Notes under the pieces: model-generated
What the model saw: the letters and a program-made list of their open reading frames with translations, nothing else
Database searches by the model: none
What the model was told of the DNA's origin: nothing
NCBI GenBank assembly: GCA_025358085.1
Contig: JANYKT010000019.1
Span: 1-64,000 of the forward strand
Length of the DNA: 64,000 bases
Source of the DNA: Deltaproteobacteria bacterium
GTDB lineage: Bacteria > Myxococcota > Myxococcia > Myxococcales > 40CM-4-68-19
Reading direction: 5' to 3'
Made by a program: the position numbers and the translations under genes
Part shown: piece after piece, positions 46,742-59,625 of the stretch
Position numbering within the stretch: position 1 is the stretch's first letter
Layout of the letters: every line of letters starts with the position of its first letter

Positions 46742-47331
46742 GCCTGCTCCGGAGCATTCTCGAGCACGAACTGGTAGGCGGCGCCGTCCGGCGGGTGATC
46801 GCTCGACGGCAGCGCGTGGGCCATGAAGCGCTGGCCGCGCAGCTTGAGTTCATAGGGCGCGTGAAACGCCGAGGACTGGATCCTGCCGGTCTCGTCGGTC
46901 CGCAGGGCGAGGGTCTCGCCGCCCGCGGTCGCCTCCACGCTCTCGCCGACGACCGGCGCTCCCGCAGCGTCGAGAAAGGCACAAACCAGCGAGATGGGCT
47001 GCTCGGTAACCCAGGTCGCCGCGGCGGAGGTGGCTGGTTCCAGCGCGTCGTCAGCCAGCTCAATGCGATAATTGCCCTCTTTGGGAACGCTCGCGCGGAG
47101 GAGGCCCGCCGCGTCGGTTTCGCCTTCGCCAACCTGCTCACCGGTGTCGAGGGAGTAGATGCGCACCGGGTGATTTACAAGCGGCGTATCACCGATGGAC
47201 TTCAGCTGCAGCGCCAGCACGTGCTCGTCACCGGCCTTGCGCACCACGATGCGCGCAGGGCGCCCCGCCGGGAGCTCTACGCCCGCGCGCAGCTGTTCAT
47301 AGGTGAAGACGAGCGGCTTGGTGTCGGCCAT
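46738..47331 (-). CDS. Ig-like/transthyretin-like carboxypeptidase-regulatory domain protein
   Basis: Two repeats: VNHPVRIYSLDTGEQVGEGETDAAGLLRASVPKEGNYRIEL and DAAGAPVVGESVEATAGGETLALRTDETGRIQSSAFHAPYELKL; 4-nt overlap with the downstream gene. Confidence 0.65.
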   Translation of the reverse strand: MADTKPLVFTYEQLRAGVELPAGRPARIVVRKAGDEHVLALQLKSIGDTPLVNHPVRIYSLDTGEQVGEGETDAAGLLRASVPKEGNYRIELADDALEPATSAAATWVTEQPISLVCAFLDAAGAPVVGESVEATAGGETLALRTDETGRIQSSAFHAPYELKLRGQRFMAHALPSSDHPPDGAAYQFVLENAPEQA

Positions 47332-47411
47332 GGAACTCCCCCGGAGCGGGTCACAATCACCAATTTATGCCAAGTCTGCCAGCAGATTCGCCAGAGCGGG
47401 CAGGCCCGGCG

Positions 47412-48446
47412 CTACCGCGGGGAGGGGCGTTTTTTCATCTCCTCGCGGGTGAAGACGCCCTTGTCGAGGCACAGCTCCGCGATGACGCGCATGACCAGCG
47501 CGCCCTTCTCCATCGAGGCGCGGAGCGCTTCGAGCGTGGCGATATCGTCCTCGGCGAGGTCGTCCGAAATCGCTCCCGGCGCGGCGGAAAGCAGCTGATC
47601 GAGTTCGTCCCCCATCCGCGGAGCCAGCGCGGCCGGGCGGGCTGCGGGCGGTCGCGGGGCCGGCCCGCGCGCGCCGACCTGCACGGACGATGGCGGCCGC
47701 GGCAACCCTTGCGGCGCTCCCGGCGGGGGGATGCTCCGCTGCGGCGCCTCTGGCCTTGTGTCGATGCGGTCGAGCGCAGGCTCAGGCTCGCCTTCAATGA
47801 TTTCGATTTCCGCCCGGACAGGCTTGCGGTGCCGGGAAGGCATGTTGGCCGGCACCGCGACGCCGAGCTGCGCCGCGATGCGCGCCAGCTCGGGATTGCT
47901 GCTCTCGTCGCTGACGCCGACCACCTCGAACTCCTCTCCATCCGACTGATCGGCGATCTCGATGGCGGCCAGCTTCTCGGCGGGCGGCGCCTCGGGCTGG
48001 CCGCGGCCTGCATCGGGCGAGGCGTAGAGCACGCGCAAGGCGCGCAGGATCTCGCTCGGCCCCGCGACCGCCGGCCGCACGCGCTTCTGCGCCTTGCGCC
48101 GCACCACCGCGATGGTCTCTTGATCGGTGGGGTCGGCCATGGCGAGCCAGAGCAGCTCGCCGTTCTCGCGCAGCGCGACCGGCAGCACGAAGCGCTCCGC
48201 GCAGGTGCGCGCGTCCAGCAACGCGATGGCCTGCGCCTCCGGCGGTGTCATGCCCAGATCGATGCGAGGCAGTCCCAGCTCGACCGAAATGGCGCGCGCC
48301 ATGCTGCCCTCGGTGGCATAGCCCATCTCGGCCAGCTGCTGGACGATGTGCCCGCCCGACCCGCCCTTGGATCGGCTCATCACCGCGTCGTGCTGGCGGT
48401 CGTCGATCACCTGGACTTTGAGCAGCAAATCAACAATGGCGGCCAA
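47412..48446 (-). CDS. GspE N-terminal/MshEN-like domain protein without ATPase domain
   Basis: GGHIVQQLAEMGYATEGSMARAISVELGLPRIDLGMTPPEAQAIALLDARTCAERFVLPVALRENGELLWLAMADPTD; no Walker motifs follow. Confidence 0.75.
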   Translation of the reverse strand: MAAIVDLLLKVQVIDDRQHDAVMSRSKGGSGGHIVQQLAEMGYATEGSMARAISVELGLPRIDLGMTPPEAQAIALLDARTCAERFVLPVALRENGELLWLAMADPTDQETIAVVRRKAQKRVRPAVAGPSEILRALRVLYASPDAGRGQPEAPPAEKLAAIEIADQSDGEEFEVVGVSDESSNPELARIAAQLGVAVPANMPSRHRKPVRAEIEIIEGEPEPALDRIDTRPEAPQRSIPPPGAPQGLPRPPSSVQVGARGPAPRPPAARPAALAPRMGDELDQLLSAAPGAISDDLAEDDIATLEALRASMEKGALVMRVIAELCLDKGVFTREEMKKRPSPR

Positions 48447-48496
48447 GCGCGTTCCTCGCTAAGAGCGACACTACCTTCTTTGCGCCGCCCCGGAAA

Positions 48497-50053
48497 CTAA
48501 CTGTGCAGCGTATGCGTCCGCGAAACGCTGTCGGGAACAGGCAGCGGGGCGGGTGCGGCCAGGAGCGCGCCGGCATCGGACGGAGTCAGCTGCACCAGGT
48601 ATTCGCCGGTAAAGCAGGCGTCGCACATGGTCCGGGGCTGCGCGTCGACGGCGCCGTGCATTCCTTCGCGCGAGAGATACCCCAGAGTATCGGCGGTGAC
48701 GTATCGCGCGATTTCTTCAATGCTATGCGAGGAGGCGATCAGCTCGCTGCGCACCGGGGTATCGATGCCGTAATAGCAGGGCCAGCGCGTCGGCGGCGCG
48801 CTGATGCGCAGGTGCACCTCGCGGGCACCCGCGTCGCGCAGCATCTTGACGATCTTGCGGCTGGTGGTGCCGCGTACGATGGAGTCGTCCACCACCACCA
48901 CGCGCTTGCCGCGCACCACTTGCTTGACGGGATTGAGCTTGAGCTTCACGCCGAAATGGCGAATGGACTGCGAGGGCTCGATGAACGTGCGCCCTACATA
49001 ATGGCTGCGAATCAATCCCAGATCATAGGGAATGCCGCTCACCTCGGCATAACCGAGCGCCGCGGCCACTCCGGAGTCGGGCACCGGCACGACGACGTCG
49101 GCCTCGGCCGGATGTTCCCTGGCGAGCCTGCGGCCCAGTTCCTTGCGCGTCGCATAGACCGAGCGGCCAAAGACCTGCGAGTCTGGCCGCGCGAAGTAGA
49201 CCAACTCGAAGATGCAATTTCCCGAGCGCTGGCGCGGCGTCGTCTGGACGGTGCGCAGGCCCTGGTCGTCGATCACGACCATCTCGCCGGGTTCGACCTC
49301 GCGAATCAATTCGGCTTCGATCAAATCAAAGGCGCAGGTCTCGCTGGCAAAGACATAGCTGCCGTTCTTGAGCATGCCGAGCACCAGCGGCCTGAACCCC
49401 AGCGGGTCGCGCACCGCAACCAGGCCGGTCTCGGTGAGAAAAAGCAGCGAATAGGCGCCGCGCACATTGGCGAGCGCGCGCTGGATGCGCTGCTCGACGC
49501 GGCCCTCCCTCTCGCGCGCCACCAGATGCACCAGCACTTCGGTGTCGCTGGAGCCGTGGAAGATGGAGCCGCGCAATTCCAGATCGCGCCGCAGCTCTTC
49601 GGCATTGACCAGGTTGCCATTGTGGGCCACGGCGATCTGTCCCGCGCCGGTGCGCGCCATCATCGGCTGCGCGTTCGCGAGACTGGAACTGCCGGCGGTG
49701 GAATAGCGGGTATGCCCGATGGCGGTGTGGCCGGGAAGACGAGCAATTGTTTGCGCGTCGAAGTTCTCGCCGACGAGGCCCATGGCCTTGTGGACGTGCA
49801 TGGTCTTGCCGTCCCAGCTGGCGATGCCGGAGCTTTCCTGACCGCGGTGCTGGAGCGCGTGGATGCCCAGATAGGCGAGGTTCGCCGCTTCCGGGTGCGA
49901 GAAGACGCCGAAGACGCCACACTCGTCGTGGAACTTGTCGTCGTCTGAATCCGGATCCGGCGGGAGGGGCAAGTGCAAGGAGTTTGCTCCAGATAGACCA
50001 AGGGAAGGAAGGTGCGGAGAATAACCCGCGCGAGCGGCCTTCGGCAACGCCAT
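48497..50053 (-). CDS. purF: Amidophosphoribosyltransferase
   Basis: [40 protein letters not shown]...[49 protein letters not shown]. Confidence 0.97.
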   Translation of the reverse strand: MALPKAARAGYSPHLPSLGLSGANSLHLPLPPDPDSDDDKFHDECGVFGVFSHPEAANLAYLGIHALQHRGQESSGIASWDGKTMHVHKAMGLVGENFDAQTIARLPGHTAIGHTRYSTAGSSSLANAQPMMARTGAGQIAVAHNGNLVNAEELRRDLELRGSIFHGSSDTEVLVHLVAREREGRVEQRIQRALANVRGAYSLLFLTETGLVAVRDPLGFRPLVLGMLKNGSYVFASETCAFDLIEAELIREVEPGEMVVIDDQGLRTVQTTPRQRSGNCIFELVYFARPDSQVFGRSVYATRKELGRRLAREHPAEADVVVPVPDSGVAAALGYAEVSGIPYDLGLIRSHYVGRTFIEPSQSIRHFGVKLKLNPVKQVVRGKRVVVVDDSIVRGTTSRKIVKMLRDAGAREVHLRISAPPTRWPCYYGIDTPVRSELIASSHSIEEIARYVTADTLGYLSREGMHGAVDAQPRTMCDACFTGEYLVQLTPSDAGALLAAPAPLPVPDSVSRTHTLHS

Positions 50054-50069
50054 CTGTTACCCTCCCGCC

Positions 50070-50777
50070 ATGGCCCAGCCGTCCGATCCAGAGACCGACA
50101 AGCAAGCGCGCATCGTCGAGGCGCGCATGAAGTTGCGCGACCGATTCGTCGGCAGGATGCAGGCGACCCCGGCCGCTTCCGACGGCAAGCCTGAGGGGTC
50201 GGGGCCGCCCAACCGGCACGGCATGCCCAGGGTGCCGCCCGGCCAGAGCATCGCCCGCGGGTGGCCAGTCCTCGACCTGGGACGCCAGCCAGCAGTGCCG
50301 CTGCACACGTGGGAGCTGATCGTCGACGGCGACGTGGACGAGCCGCAGAAATTTGCCTGGAAGGACTTTGTCGCCTTGCCGCAGACAAAGGACGTCAGCG
50401 ATTTTCATTGCGTGACGACCTGGTCAAAGCTGGACGTGCCCTGGGAGGGCGTACAGCTGTCCACGATTCTGGCGCTGGCGCAGCCGAAGATCGAGGCGTC
50501 TCACCTGCTCTGCCATGCGTATGACGGATATACCGTCAATGTTCCGCTCGAAGAGGCCTTGAAGGATGACGTGCTGCTGGTGCACACGGCAGAAGGCCAG
50601 CCGCTGACCACGGAGCACGGCGGGCCGGTGCGGATGATCACGCCGCAGCTCTACGCATGGAAGGGGGCGAAGTGGATTCATCGCATCGAGGTGCTCAGTC
50701 GCGATCGGCTCGGCTTCTGGGAACTGCGCGGCTACAGCAACACCGCGCATCCGTGGCGCAACGATCGGTACTCGTAG
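50070..50777 (+). CDS. Sulfite oxidase-like molybdopterin-dependent oxidoreductase
   Basis: WELIVDGDVDEPQKFAWKDFVALPQTKDVSDFHCVTTWSKLDVPWEGVQLSTIL...HGGPVRMITPQLYAWKGAKWIHRIEVL. Confidence 0.9.
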   Translation: MAQPSDPETDKQARIVEARMKLRDRFVGRMQATPAASDGKPEGSGPPNRHGMPRVPPGQSIARGWPVLDLGRQPAVPLHTWELIVDGDVDEPQKFAWKDFVALPQTKDVSDFHCVTTWSKLDVPWEGVQLSTILALAQPKIEASHLLCHAYDGYTVNVPLEEALKDDVLLVHTAEGQPLTTEHGGPVRMITPQLYAWKGAKWIHRIEVLSRDRLGFWELRGYSNTAHPWRNDRYS

Positions 50778-52099
50778 CCGCGGCGCTGGCGCTGGTTTGC
50801 TTCGAGCCATCCCAGACTGCGCACGCCGCCGGGCGGCAGAACGTCATTGAATATGTCCATGCGCAGCTGGCGCGCGACAGCTCGTTGTCGCAGCCGCAGC
50901 GCGACACGCTCGAGCGGGCCATTCACGACACCTTCGCCAACTATGCTTTCAATGTCGTCAACCCGGAAAAGCCCGAGGACGTGCGGGCGCTGCTGCACAT
51001 CATCGCCGAAGGGACGCTTGACGACGCCACCCCTGAGCGCATTGCGCAGGTCGGTTTCGCGGCCTACCAAGCCATCTGGCGCGGCGCGCCCGCCGAGGCG
51101 GTCGACGGCATTGCCTTGTATGGATTCCAGAAGGCAGTGCCGGCGGACAGCATCGCCGCGTGGGCCAATGGCTACCGCGAGGCGGTGCAGGCCGGGGTGC
51201 CGCCGGAGGTGGTCGCCGACGTCATCCACAGCGCCATGGCGCGCGAGTGGGACGACCGGACCTTCAATCAAATCAAGCAGGCATTTATAGTCGCGGCGCA
51301 GAATCGCTGGGACGTGCGGCTCTACGCTTCTTATATGCTCGCCGGAATGGAGAAGGATCCCGGGCATCCGGGCGCGCTGGAGGCGGCGGCGCAAGCCACT
51401 TTCCTGAGCGCCGCGCGCCGGCACCAGCAGCCGGTGGTGCCGGAGTACAAGGGCGTCTTTGCCCTGGAGTCGCCACCGCCCCCCGCGGTCCGCGGCGGGG
51501 GTCCCGCTCCGCGAGTCGATCCGGTCGCCCCCGATGGACCTGGAAACCCGCTCCCCGCGGACAAACTCGTCGATGCGCCGCCCGCGGACAGACCTGTCGA
51601 GGTGCCGCCCGCGAAGCATAAGCAGAGTCCACGCCATGGACACCGCACGCCGGCCCCGGCCGTCGATGTTCCGGTCACGCCGCCACCGCTCGCGCAACAG
51701 CCCGGCGCATCTTCGCGGGCGCGGCCCAACTGGCTCGAGCTCGATCGCGCCGTCCATTCCTATGTCGGCACTCCTTATGTCTGGGGCGGCGTCACGCACG
51801 CGGGAATCGATTGCTCCGGATTGACCATGAGTTCCTATCGGGAGATCGCGATTGGCATTCCGCGCGTCTCGAAACAGCAATGGCAATCGGGCGCGCCGGT
51901 CGCGAAAGAGGCGTTGCGCGAAGGCGACCTGGTCTTCTTCGATACGCTCGGCAACGGCGTCTCGCATGTGGGAATGATCGTGGACGCCTTGAATCATCGG
52001 CTGGTGCATGCATCGTCGTCCCACGGGGTGATTGAAGCCGACTTCAACAAGAAATGGTTTCAGTCGCGCTATCTCGGCGCGCGAAGGATCGGCCGCTGA
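50753..52099 (+). CDS. NlpC/P60-family peptidoglycan endopeptidase
   Basis: GTG at 50753; C-terminal YVGTPYVWGGVTHAGIDCSGLTMSSYREIAIGIPRVSKQQWQSG...LREGDLVFFDTLGNGVSHVGMIVD. Confidence 0.92.
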   Translation: MAQRSVLVAAALALVCFEPSQTAHAAGRQNVIEYVHAQLARDSSLSQPQRDTLERAIHDTFANYAFNVVNPEKPEDVRALLHIIAEGTLDDATPERIAQVGFAAYQAIWRGAPAEAVDGIALYGFQKAVPADSIAAWANGYREAVQAGVPPEVVADVIHSAMAREWDDRTFNQIKQAFIVAAQNRWDVRLYASYMLAGMEKDPGHPGALEAAAQATFLSAARRHQQPVVPEYKGVFALESPPPPAVRGGGPAPRVDPVAPDGPGNPLPADKLVDAPPADRPVEVPPAKHKQSPRHGHRTPAPAVDVPVTPPPLAQQPGASSRARPNWLELDRAVHSYVGTPYVWGGVTHAGIDCSGLTMSSYREIAIGIPRVSKQQWQSGAPVAKEALREGDLVFFDTLGNGVSHVGMIVDALNHRLVHASSSHGVIEADFNKKWFQSRYLGARRIGR

Positions 52100-53382
52100 A
52101 GCTCTTCCGCCTGCTGGGCCTGGTGCTGCTGGCGGGCACGCTGCTGTTGCTGGCAGTTCCGCTGGGGCGTCGCGGGCCGTCGCCACAGCCTTTGCTGGTC
52201 AATGGCCGTGCGGCGCTCACTGTCGTTGGCGAGGGATCGCTGCGCGCGGGCGCGGCACAAGTGGCTCTGCCTTCGCGCGCGCCGATGGCGGGATATCCCG
52301 CGCGCGGCACCGGCTCCGGGGGGCCGCTCTATGCGCGGGCGCTGGTGCTGGAGGCGGGCCCGGTCCGGCAGATCATCGTGTCGCTCGAGACGCTCCTGGT
52401 GCCCGGACCGCTGGAGGAAGCGCTCGTGCGCCGCGCGCAACTGGCACCGTCCGCGTGCCTGCTCCTGACCGCGACGCATACGCATTCGGGCGTGGGAGGC
52501 ACCTGGAGAAACGCGCTGGCCGAGTTCGGCGGCAATGGCCGTTATGACGCTCAGATCGAGTGGGCGGTGGTCGAGGCCGCGGCGCGGGCAATCCATGCGG
52601 CCATTGCGGCGCTGGGGCCTGCGCGGCTTTCGTGGAATCAAATGGATTGGCCGGCGGGGCCCGCCGAGCCGCGCAGCGCGGGGCCGATCGATACGACGCT
52701 CACCGCGCTGCGCATCGAGCGGCCGTCGGGCGCGCCCGTCGCGACGGTGATTGATTACGCGATGCACCCCACCATGGAGCCGCGCAAAAGCGCGCGGCTC
52801 TCGGGCGATTGGCCGGGTGCGCTGTCGGCCGCACTCGAGGTCTCGGGAAATGTTGCGCTGGTCCTGCAGGGCGCCTCGGGCAATGCGACCTGGTCGCGGG
52901 GCGCCGGGACGGAGCAGGCGATTGCCGCGCGCATCGCCACGGCCGCGCAGGCGCTGGTTGAGCGCACCCAGCCGGGCTCGACCGCGTCTGCGCTTCAAAA
53001 GGACGCTGCCGGGGGAGCGCGCGTCCAACTCGGCTGCGAGGTGCGGCTCTTGTCGCTGCCGCCGGCGCAGGCGGCCCCCGGCGTACCGTTCTTGCTGCGA
53101 AGAGGAGCGGGCAATCTCATTGCCTTGTTCGCGGAATCATCGGCGCTGCGGACTACGCTTTTGATCGACGGGCTCACGCTTCTGGGCGTGCCGGGTGAGC
53201 CGGTGGGGGCACTCGCGCAGGCGGCCCGCGCGGGCGCTGGGGGGAAGGTCGCGATCGTCGGACTCTCCGACGGCTATATCGGTTATATCGAGCCACCGGG
53301 TGGCACCGGCGAGGCAGCGCGGACCTATCACGGGCCGGGGCTGGCGGAATCGCTCGGGCTATGGAAGCAGGCGGCGCAATGA
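52054..53382 (+). CDS. Neutral/alkaline non-lysosomal ceramidase-like hydrolase (start ambiguous)
   Basis: [23 protein letters not shown]...[14 protein letters not shown]...[26 protein letters not shown]...[10 protein letters not shown]. Confidence 0.8.
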   Translation: MVSVALSRRAKDRPLKLFRLLGLVLLAGTLLLLAVPLGRRGPSPQPLLVNGRAALTVVGEGSLRAGAAQVALPSRAPMAGYPARGTGSGGPLYARALVLEAGPVRQIIVSLETLLVPGPLEEALVRRAQLAPSACLLLTATHTHSGVGGTWRNALAEFGGNGRYDAQIEWAVVEAAARAIHAAIAALGPARLSWNQMDWPAGPAEPRSAGPIDTTLTALRIERPSGAPVATVIDYAMHPTMEPRKSARLSGDWPGALSAALEVSGNVALVLQGASGNATWSRGAGTEQAIAARIATAAQALVERTQPGSTASALQKDAAGGARVQLGCEVRLLSLPPAQAAPGVPFLLRRGAGNLIALFAESSALRTTLLIDGLTLLGVPGEPVGALAQAARAGAGGKVAIVGLSDGYIGYIEPPGGTGEAARTYHGPGLAESLGLWKQAAQ

Positions 53383-54290
53383 AGATCAGCGACGAAGCGA
53401 AAGAAGCCATCGAGTCGGGCCGCGCGGTGGCGCTGGAGACCAGCGTCATCGCGCAGGGCCTGCCGCCGCCTGCCAATCTGGAAGCCGCGCGCCGCTGCGC
53501 TGCCGCGGTGCGTTCCGCCGGCGCAGTGCCGGTTCCGATCGCCTTGATCGCGGGAGAGATCATTGTCGGCGCGAGCGACGCGCAGCTCGAGCAGCTGGCT
53601 GATCCGCAGCGTCGCCCCGCCAAGGCCGGCTCGCGTGACCTGGCCGCGCTCGCTGCGGCGGGCCGCGATGCCGGCACCACTGTCAGCGCCACCTGCCTTG
53701 TCGCCGCGCGCGCGAGGATTCGCATCTTCGCCACCGGCGGTATCGGCGGCGTGCACCGGCGCAGCAGCTTTGCAGAGCCGGCCGATGTCTCCAGCGATCT
53801 GATTGAGCTTTCGAGACAGCGAGTCTGCGTGGTCTGCGCGGGGCCGAAGATCATCCTTGATTCGCCCGCCACGGCCGAGCTTTTGGAATCGCTGGGAGTG
53901 CCTGTCTACGGATATGCAACCTCCGAGCTGCCCGGCTTCTTTACCGATACCACCGGCATTGAGCTCGAACATCGCTTCCAATCGGTCTCTCAAGTGGCCC
54001 GGGCCTTGCGCACGCACTGGGACATTCTCGGTTCTCCCTCCGGCGTCCTTTTGGCCGTCCGTCCTCCGGCGCCACTGCCGCGCGCCGAGGTGGAAGCAGC
54101 GTTGGCGCCGGCGCTGCGCGAAGCTCACGACCGCAAACTGCCGGGAAAGCAGGTCACGCCATTTCTTCTTGCGGCGTTGTCCAAAGCGACGGGCGGCCGC
54201 ACCCAGACTGCCAACCTCGCGCTGCTGGAACGGAATGCGCTTTTGGCGGGTGAGCTCGCTTGCGCGCTGGCCCCCCTCAGTCAATCGTAA
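53379..54290 (+). CDS. psuG: Pseudouridine-5'-phosphate glycosidase
   Basis: [23 protein letters not shown]...GGIGGVHR...[39 protein letters not shown]. Confidence 0.95.
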   Translation: MKISDEAKEAIESGRAVALETSVIAQGLPPPANLEAARRCAAAVRSAGAVPVPIALIAGEIIVGASDAQLEQLADPQRRPAKAGSRDLAALAAAGRDAGTTVSATCLVAARARIRIFATGGIGGVHRRSSFAEPADVSSDLIELSRQRVCVVCAGPKIILDSPATAELLESLGVPVYGYATSELPGFFTDTTGIELEHRFQSVSQVARALRTHWDILGSPSGVLLAVRPPAPLPRAEVEAALAPALREAHDRKLPGKQVTPFLLAALSKATGGRTQTANLALLERNALLAGELACALAPLSQS

Positions 54291-54628
54291 ACGGGTCGGG
54301 CTTTGAATTCAGTCGTCGCGAGGTGAAACCAATAACCCCCTGGAGATCCCCCGCCGCCTTGACGGGCGAAGACCGGTCCGAGGACTCGATTGAGCCCCGC
54401 CTGTCCGGTCGAGTGCCGGACATCAGGCGCGGCTTTTTCAATCAGGTCACCGTCAATCAGTTCCAGCCGGCGCTCCTCCGGCGCGGCGAGCCAGTCAGCG
54501 ATTGTCTTCTTGTCAGGCGGGTACTCAGCCGTCAGGTTGATAATATCGCGCAGCTCAAGCTGGCGCGGCCGCGCGCTCCAGCCGATCGCGGATGGCGTCC
54601 CAATCGGCGCCGGCCGGGATCTGTTCAA
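54281..54628 (-). pseudogene. Truncated Uma2-family (DUF820) protein remnant
   Basis: KKTIADWLAAPEERRLELIDGDLIEKAAPDVRHSTGQAGLNRVLGPVFARQGGGGSPGGYWF resembles the Uma2 N-terminus; stops before the catalytic half; overlaps the Sua5/YrdC 3' end. Confidence 0.55.
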
Positions 54629-55537
54629 TCAGGATGGTCGTGCAATCAGCATCTTCCAGCTCGCGCAGGGCCGCATAGAGTTCGCGCGCATACCCTGCGG
54701 GAGTGGCCGGCAAGCGTTTGACCAGCACGGCCGCGATTTCTTCTGCCGGAGCGGTGTGCAAAAGAGCGCCAACCTGGCCAGCCTTCGCGGCCGCGGCGGC
54801 GAGGCCGTCGGCATCCACCAGCCGGACCACTCCGGCAGGCGCGTAATGGCGCCGCTGCATGCCCGGAGAAGGAGCGACTAAATCAGTATGGTGTCCCCGC
54901 ATTTCCCGCGTCTCGACGGTGCCGAGGAGCTCTTCGAGTTGAGCGAGCGGGACCGCGCCGGCGCGCAGCAGGAGCGGGCGGGGCATGAGTGCGATGACTG
55001 TCGATTCGATTCCGACAGCGCAGCGGCCGCCGTCCAGCACCGCGTCGATACGTCCATTCAAGTCGCGCAGGACGTGGGCCGCGGTGGTGGGGGAGATATG
55101 CTCCGAGCGATTGGCGCTGGGGCCGGCCAGCGGCGCGCCCACCCGCTGCAGCAACGCGCGCGCGGCCGGATGCGAGGGCGCTCGCACTGCAACGGTGTCA
55201 CCACCGGCAGTGACCTCATCAGGCACCAGCGCGCTGCGCGGCAGGACCAGCGTCAAGGGTCCGGGCCAGAAGCGCGCCGCGAGCTGCTGCGCCTCCAGCG
55301 GCCAGCGAGCGCACAGCGGCCGCGCGTCGTCCTCGCCGAGAACATGAACAATCAAGGGATTGAATGAAGGTCTCCCTTTGGCCGCATAGATGGCGCGCAC
55401 CGCGAGCGGCTCCAGCGCCAGCCCGCCCAGGCCATAGACGGTCTCGGTGGGAAAGGCGACCAGCCCCCCGCGTTTCAACAGCTCTGCTGCCTCGTCGAGG
55501 TCGCGGGGCGACCGCGCACTGAGCAGCCGCGTGTCCA

Positions 55538-55538
<1 letters not shown>
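54555..55538 (-). CDS. L-threonylcarbamoyladenylate synthase (Sua5/YwlC/YrdC)
   Basis: LLKRGGLVAFPTETVYGLGGLALEPLAVRAIYAAKGRPSFNPLIVHV...FWPGPLTLVLPRS...VAVRAPSHPAARALL; Sua5 C-terminal domain. Confidence 0.95.
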
Positions 55539-57787
<2,249 letters not shown>

Positions 57788-57905
57788 GGGGCCGAGCACC
57801 TTAGCAAAAGGGCGGCACAAGTGGCGGCGAGCAAAGACCAAAGGCGCCCTGCCGTTGCGAAGGTGCTCGCCAGCGCTGCACGCCTTGGCCTAAGTTCGCA
57901 CCCGC

Positions 57906-58844
57906 ATGGAGCGCGTGAAGAAGGTCCGCAAGTTCGCCGCCCGTCGCCTGCTCGGTATCCTCTCTCGCAAGAAGACTCTCTACTCGACGCGCCGGCTGGT
58001 GGAGGCGACCCGCGCGCGCGGCTACCAGGCGCGCATCATCGACGTGCTCAAGTGCAATCTCGTCCTCGCGACCGGCCACCCGCGTCTCTTCCACGATGGC
58101 GTCGAGGTAACGGGTCTCTCGGTGGCGCTGCCGCGCATCGGTGCCAGCGTCACCGCGCACGGCCTCCATGTCGTCCGGCAGCTGGAAGCGCAGGGCGTGC
58201 CGCTCGTCAACAATTCGGTCGCCATTGCGCGCAGCCGCGACAAGCTGCGCGCGCTCCAGTTGCTGGCGGGCGCGGGCGTCGATATCCCGCGCACCGTGCT
58301 GGCGCGAGGCGGCGGTGATGTCGAACTCCTGGTCGAGCAAGTCGGCGGGCTGCCCGCCATCCTCAAGCTCATCCAGGGAACCCAGGGCGTGGGGGTGATG
58401 ATCGCGCACAGCAAGGCCGAGGTGGAGAGCATTCTCTCGACCATGTGGAACCTGGGGCAGGAGATCCTGCTGCAGGAGTTCATCGCCGAGAGCCGCGGCG
58501 TCGACGTGCGCGCGCTGGTGGTGGGCGACCGCGTGGTGGGCGCCATGCGGCGAGAGGCGCGGACCGGCGAGTTCCGCAGCAACCTGCACCGGGGCGGGGC
58601 GGGCACGCCGGTCGTGCTCGGCACCGATTTCACCGCCGCCGCCGTGCGCGCGGCACAGGTCCTGGGGCTCGAAGTGGCAGGCGTGGACCTGCTCGAGGCG
58701 AAAGGCGGGCCAAAGGTGATGGAAGTGAATTCGAGCCCAGGCTTCGAGGGACTGGAAACGGCGACCGGCCTGGACATCGCGGGCGCGATCATCGGACACG
58801 CGGCAGACCTCGCCGAGGGGACACGCCGCGCGATGGCGCTATAG
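57906..58844 (+). CDS. rimK: RimK-family alpha-L-glutamate ligase
   Basis: GVPLVNNSVAIARSRDKLRALQLLAGAGVDIPRTVLAR...ILKLIQGTQGVGVMIAHS...LLQEFIAESRGVDVRALVVGDRVVGAMRREARTGEFRSNLHRGG. Confidence 0.94.
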   Translation: MERVKKVRKFAARRLLGILSRKKTLYSTRRLVEATRARGYQARIIDVLKCNLVLATGHPRLFHDGVEVTGLSVALPRIGASVTAHGLHVVRQLEAQGVPLVNNSVAIARSRDKLRALQLLAGAGVDIPRTVLARGGGDVELLVEQVGGLPAILKLIQGTQGVGVMIAHSKAEVESILSTMWNLGQEILLQEFIAESRGVDVRALVVGDRVVGAMRREARTGEFRSNLHRGGAGTPVVLGTDFTAAAVRAAQVLGLEVAGVDLLEAKGGPKVMEVNSSPGFEGLETATGLDIAGAIIGHAADLAEGTRRAMAL

Positions 58845-58863
58845 TGGTGTGTAAGGAGGACGC

Positions 58864-59556
58864 ATGGTTCGCACCGCCGCCGTGCTGGTCTCGGTAGCCC
58901 TGCACACGGTTGCCGTGCTCGCGGCGGTGGGCCTTGCCGAGGAGATTCGTCTCCCGATCGTTCTCGAGTCTGGAGCCCCGTCCGTCGGTCCGATTCGGGT
59001 TCTCGTGCCATCGAAGCGTCCCCTCGCGCAGCGGACAGGCGCGCCTGCAGAAGAGATTCATCACCCCCGCAGCGCGGGCACCATCGGCCGCGGGCTGCGC
59101 ACCAACGGCCGGCCGCAATTCAGCGAGACTGTACTGGTCGAGGCTCGGCATCCCTCGCCTTCGCCCGCTGCCGCACCGTCGCCTTCGCCCGCGCTTTCGG
59201 ACGGCGAAAGCTCCCGCCGCAGGCCGGGCCGGGCAGACCGATTGCCTTGGTCCGCACTGCTGATCGTTGGATCCGGCGAGGCCCGCGCGCCAGCGCCTTC
59301 CGAGTTCTGCGTCCCGCGCGCTCCCGCCATGCCCGAGGCCGCCGTCGAGCAGGACGTGAGCGGCCGCGTGGTCGCGCGCTACGATGTCCTGGTCACTGGC
59401 GAGGTCGGTGCTATCGAGTTCATCAACCGGCCGCCGGAAGCGCTGGCGGGCGCGGTCCGCGACTGGCTGCGGGGCTGTCTGTTCGAGCCCGCGATGCTCA
59501 ACGGACACCACGTCCCCGTGCGCCAGGAGCAGTCTTTCCTCTTTGTGTTGCAGTGA
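58864..59556 (+). CDS. TonB-like energy transducer/C-terminal domain protein
   Basis: N-terminal TM helix, Pro-rich linker, VSGRVVARYDVLVTGEVGAIEFINRPPEALAGAVRDWLRGCLFEPAMLNGHHVPVRQEQSFLF. Confidence 0.7.
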   Translation: MVRTAAVLVSVALHTVAVLAAVGLAEEIRLPIVLESGAPSVGPIRVLVPSKRPLAQRTGAPAEEIHHPRSAGTIGRGLRTNGRPQFSETVLVEARHPSPSPAAAPSPSPALSDGESSRRRPGRADRLPWSALLIVGSGEARAPAPSEFCVPRAPAMPEAAVEQDVSGRVVARYDVLVTGEVGAIEFINRPPEALAGAVRDWLRGCLFEPAMLNGHHVPVRQEQSFLFVLQ

Positions 59557-59625
59557 AGCGGTCGTGCGGGCGAGCGTCTCTAATCCGAACCTGAAATGGC
59601 TTGATCGGGCGCCGCCGCGTACGCG

